DNA from: Alphaproteobacteria bacterium
GTDB lineage: Bacteria; Pseudomonadota; Alphaproteobacteria; RF32; CAG-239
Length of the DNA stretch: 7,731 nt
Assembly: GCA_017477035.1 (NCBI GenBank)
Contig: JAFUXW010000088.1
Span: 1 to 7,731, forward strand
Direction of reading: 5' to 3'
The notes beneath the pieces were generated by a model. The model was not told where the DNA came from and made no database searches. It saw only the letters and a list, made by a program, of their open reading frames with translations. The position numbers were made by a program, and so were the translations under genes. Of the stretch, positions 5,584 through 7,731 are shown piece by piece (within the stretch, counting starts at the first letter, position 1; every line of letters begins with the position of its first letter).

Positions 5584-6432
5584 ATGTCACAAACATACTT
5601 AAAATTAAATAACGGACTTAAAATGCCCCAATTCGGTTTAGGAGTATTTTTAATTCCGGATGGTAAGGAAACAATAGAAGCATGCTTGAATGCGTTTAAG
5701 CTCGGTTATCGACATATAGATACGGCGCATGCATACCAGAATGAACGCGGTGTTGGGGAGGCTTTGAAACAGAGTGGTCTGAAACGCGAAGAAGTTTGGA
5801 TTACTACCAAGCTTTGGCCAACCGAATACGGAGAGGGAAAAACTGCAGTCGGAATTGATAAAATGTTGAAACGTTTGCAAACTGACTACATAGATTTATT
5901 GCTTTTGCACCAGCAAGTTGGCGATTATATAGGTGCTTGGAAAGATATGGAAAAAGCTGTCGCAGTCGGTAAAGTTAAATCTATAGGTATCAGCAATTTT
6001 AATGAAAATTTGGAGGATTTACTTGCGAACGCAACGATTAAACCGGCGGCAATTCAAGTTGAATGCCATCCGTATTTTCCACAGCACGAACTTAAAAAGC
6101 GTATGGAAAAATTCGGAACAATACTTGAGAGTTGGTATCCGCTTGGACACGGTGACGCTAATTTGTTAAACGAACCTATTTTGAAAGAATTATCGCAAAA
6201 ATATGGTAAAACAACCGCTCAGATTATTTTACGTTGGCATATTGAAGAGGGAAATTCGGTATTTCCGAAAACAACAAATCCGATGCATTTGCGAGAAAAT
6301 TTTGATATCTTTGATTTTTCGTTGAGTGAAGAAGATATGCTGCAAATTGCCAAACTCAATAAAGGAAAGCGTTATTATACCGCAACATTGGCAGAACAAG
6401 AACATTTTAAGCAATGGAAACCTGCAGATTAA
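5584..6432 (+). CDS. Aldo/keto reductase, AKR5-like (2,5-diketo-D-gluconate/methylglyoxal reductase type)
   Basis: 282 residues with the classic small bacterial AKR layout. It has LKMPQFGLGVF (12-22), Asp46 and Tyr51 in HIDTAHAYQNE, Lys76 in ITTKLW, and His109 in LLLLHQ. Later come GKVKSIGISNFN, the strand IQVECHPYF, and a C-terminal cofactor segment with VFPKTTN. These enzymes reduce aldehydes and ketones (methylglyoxal, diketogluconate, others) with NADPH in the cytoplasm; the exact substrate is unclear. It belongs to a different AKR branch from the YajO-like enzyme two genes upstream, so the operon carries two non-redundant reductases. I chose ATG 5584 because AAGGAG (5572-5577), fused to the flavodoxin stop, lies 6 nt upstream. 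The longer frame from 5542 overlaps the flavodoxin gene and lacks a site. Confidence 0.92.
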   Translation: MSQTYLKLNNGLKMPQFGLGVFLIPDGKETIEACLNAFKLGYRHIDTAHAYQNERGVGEALKQSGLKREEVWITTKLWPTEYGEGKTAVGIDKMLKRLQTDYIDLLLLHQQVGDYIGAWKDMEKAVAVGKVKSIGISNFNENLEDLLANATIKPAAIQVECHPYFPQHELKKRMEKFGTILESWYPLGHGDANLLNEPILKELSQKYGKTTAQIILRWHIEEGNSVFPKTTNPMHLRENFDIFDFSLSEEDMLQIAKLNKGKRYYTATLAEQEHFKQWKPAD

Positions 6433-6444
6433 GGAGAATATAAG

Positions 6445-7071
6445 ATGAAAGTACTACTTATCAATGGTAGTCCGCATAAAAACGGCTGTACAAATCGAGC
6501 TTTGGAAGAAATTGCCGAAACTTTGAAAAATGAAGGTATCGAAGCAGAAATTTATCATATCGGAATCAAGCCCATATCAGGTTGCATTGCTTGCATGAAG
6601 TGTTTAGAAAACGGCAAATGTGTATTCAATGACGTGGTGAATGAAATTGGTGCCAGACTTAATGAATTTGACGGTATAATATTAGGATCACCGGTTTATT
6701 ATGCAGGCCCAAGCGGACAAATGTGTTCTTTTTGCGATAGATTGTTTTTTTCCAATGCATCAAAAATGTCAGGTAAGTTAGCTGCAGCTGTGGTATCTTG
6801 TCGTAGAGGCGGGGCTACAGCTTCATTTGATCGTCTGAATAAATATTTCACTATTTGTAATATGCAGGTAGTTGGTTCTCAATATTGGAATATGGTTCAT
6901 GGTTTTACTCCGGATGACGTTCAAAAGGATAAAGAAGGTTTACAAACTATGCGTACTTTGGGAAAAAATATGGCATGGTTATTGAAATGTATTGAAATAG
7001 GAAAACAAAACGGTATCAATAAACCGGAATATGAGCATACAGTATTTACAAGTTTTCCGGATGGAAAGTAG
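6445..7071 (+). CDS. NAD(P)H-dependent flavin oxidoreductase, iron-sulfur-flavoprotein-like (operon copy)
   Basis: 208 residues with a flavodoxin-like FMN reductase fold. KVLLINGSPHKNGCTN (2-17) is the FMN phosphate loop, and C47-x2-C50-x2-C53-x5-C59 is the ISF-type cluster motif. ILGSPVYYAGPSGQMCSFCDRLFF is the second flavin segment, with two extra cysteines. A SCRRGGATASFDRLNKYF segment and the FTPDDVQKDKEGLQTM tail are typical of NAD(P)H-dependent reductases found in anaerobes. It is the third protein of this type in the window but the only one inside the TetR-led operon. Likely role is two-electron reduction of quinones, nitro compounds or disulfide-like acceptors, perhaps exchanging electrons with the operon's flavodoxin. 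AAGGAG (6431-6436) is fused to the preceding stop, 8 nt before the ATG. It has no signal peptide, so is cytoplasmic. Confidence 0.9.
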   Translation: MKVLLINGSPHKNGCTNRALEEIAETLKNEGIEAEIYHIGIKPISGCIACMKCLENGKCVFNDVVNEIGARLNEFDGIILGSPVYYAGPSGQMCSFCDRLFFSNASKMSGKLAAAVVSCRRGGATASFDRLNKYFTICNMQVVGSQYWNMVHGFTPDDVQKDKEGLQTMRTLGKNMAWLLKCIEIGKQNGINKPEYEHTVFTSFPDGK

Positions 7072-7093
7072 AAATTAAGGAAAAGATGATAAA

Positions 7094-7731
7094 ATGAAAA
7101 AAGTGCTTTTATTAAAAACAATAGCTGGAATTATAACAATGGTATTTATAATCGGAGGAAATGCAATGGCAGCTGATTTAACAGAAGAACAACAATCTAT
7201 AGCAGAAGTTTCGGCTTATGCAGCAAGCGGTAATCAGGTCGGGTTAAAAGATGCACTGATTAGAGGTTTGAAAAAAGGTGTAACAATAAATACCTATAAA
7301 GAAGTTTTAATTCAATTGTATGCATACTGCGGTTTTCCTCGTGCCTTGAATTCACTCGGTACTCTGATGCAGGTGGTTACAGAACGTGGAAATATTGATA
7401 AAACAGGTAAAGAACCTTCTCCTAAACCAGAGGGTAATGCCTTGGTTTTCGGAGCTGAAAATCAGACTAAGTTGGTCGGCTCTGAAGTTAAAGGGAAAAT
7501 ATTTGAATTTGCTCCGGCTATAGATGAATATTTGAAGGCTCATTTATTTGGTGATATATTTTCGCGTGATAATATTGATTGGAAAACCCGTGAAATTGCA
7601 ACAATTGCTATGCTTGCAGTCCGTGATGGGGTGGAAAATCAGTTAGAGGCTCACATTAATATCGGTAAACATAACGGACTTACTGATAAAGAAGTGTCGG
7701 AAATCTTAAATATAGCTTCTCGAACCAAAGC
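7094..7731 (+). CDS. Carboxymuconolactone-decarboxylase family protein with signal peptide, partial (3' end outside window)
   Basis: An open frame of 212 codons runs off the right edge. Residues 1-26 look like a Sec signal peptide (MKKVLLLK, a hydrophobic stretch to about 20, GGNAMA before ADL). Two CMD-type helical repeats follow: about 45-95 (LKDALIRGLKKGVT, then IQLYAYCGFPRALN) and about 140-212 (REIATIAMLAVRDGVENQLEAH, then GLTDKEVSEIL). The AhpD CxxC is absent, with a lone Cys79 in the first repeat, so peroxidase activity like AhpD is unlikely. Family members include gamma-carboxymuconolactone decarboxylase and many uncharacterised redox-stress proteins. AAGGA (7077-7081) is 12 nt from this ATG, which is long. 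A tiny ATG-ATA-AAA-TGA frame at 7086-7097 overlaps the start by ATGA. An internal GGAGG (7154-7158) precedes an in-frame ATG at 7166 (Met25) right at the signal cleavage site. Confidence 0.85.
   Translation, partial: MKKVLLLKTIAGIITMVFIIGGNAMAADLTEEQQSIAEVSAYAASGNQVGLKDALIRGLKKGVTINTYKEVLIQLYAYCGFPRALNSLGTLMQVVTERGNIDKTGKEPSPKPEGNALVFGAENQTKLVGSEVKGKIFEFAPAIDEYLKAHLFGDIFSRDNIDWKTREIATIAMLAVRDGVENQLEAHINIGKHNGLTDKEVSEILNIASRTK
7154..7168 (+). promoter_or_regulatory. Internal Shine-Dalgarno and in-frame ATG inside the CMD-family gene
   Basis: GGAGG (7154-7158) is followed after 7 nt by ATG (7166-7168) in frame. Starting here gives MAADLTEEQQ, which is essentially the mature protein without its signal peptide. 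This site is better spaced than the one for the full-length start, so the cytoplasmic form could be the major product. Confidence 0.5.

Overview
The window is AT-rich, densely coding DNA. Most genes are preceded by clear AAGGAG-type ribosome binding sites, and three proteins have Sec-type signal peptides. This suggests a Gram-negative, probably anaerobic or host-associated bacterium. A DUF452/BioG-type esterase, iron-sulfur-flavoprotein-like reductases, a rubredoxin domain and an exported Flavodoxin_4-type protein fit that picture. The exact lineage cannot be fixed from the sequence. No tRNA, rRNA, insertion sequence, CRISPR array or convincing rho-independent terminator was seen.

Left part (1-1727): a divergent pair. 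On the minus strand is the 5' part of a VanX/DdpX-type D-Ala-D-Ala dipeptidase with a signal peptide. It has a near-consensus promoter (TTGACA, 17 bp, TATATT) and runs off the left edge. On the plus strand a BioG-like alpha/beta hydrolase is followed 21 bp later by a small flavoprotein reductase with a compact four-cysteine motif.

Middle (1728-3361): a second, larger Cys-motif flavoprotein (start 1928), then a decayed gene. Of that gene only the C-terminal end of a metallo-beta-lactamase (MBL) fold fused to a rubredoxin domain survives. In-frame coding similarity continues upstream of its first ATG to an in-frame TGA. Two short intergenic stretches (about 200 and 240 bp) hold candidate promoters. 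The second contains a 21-bp palindrome just before a TetR gene.

Right part (3365-7731): a compact co-directional unit of TetR regulator, YajO-like aldo/keto reductase, signal-peptide-bearing flavodoxin, AKR5-like aldo/keto reductase, iron-sulfur-flavoprotein-like reductase, and a signal-peptide-bearing carboxymuconolactone-decarboxylase (CMD) family protein cut by the right edge. Stop codons are fused to the next Shine-Dalgarno (SD) sequence as TAAGGAG at three junctions. This looks like one TetR-controlled redox operon, plausibly for reduction or detoxification of carbonyl, quinone or other electrophilic compounds; the substrate cannot be read from sequence.

The most unusual signal is that both exported proteins of this operon carry a strong internal GGAGG plus an in-frame ATG exactly at the signal-peptide/mature junction. 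Each gene could therefore make an exported and a cytoplasmic form, or may be an originally cytoplasmic gene that later acquired a signal peptide.
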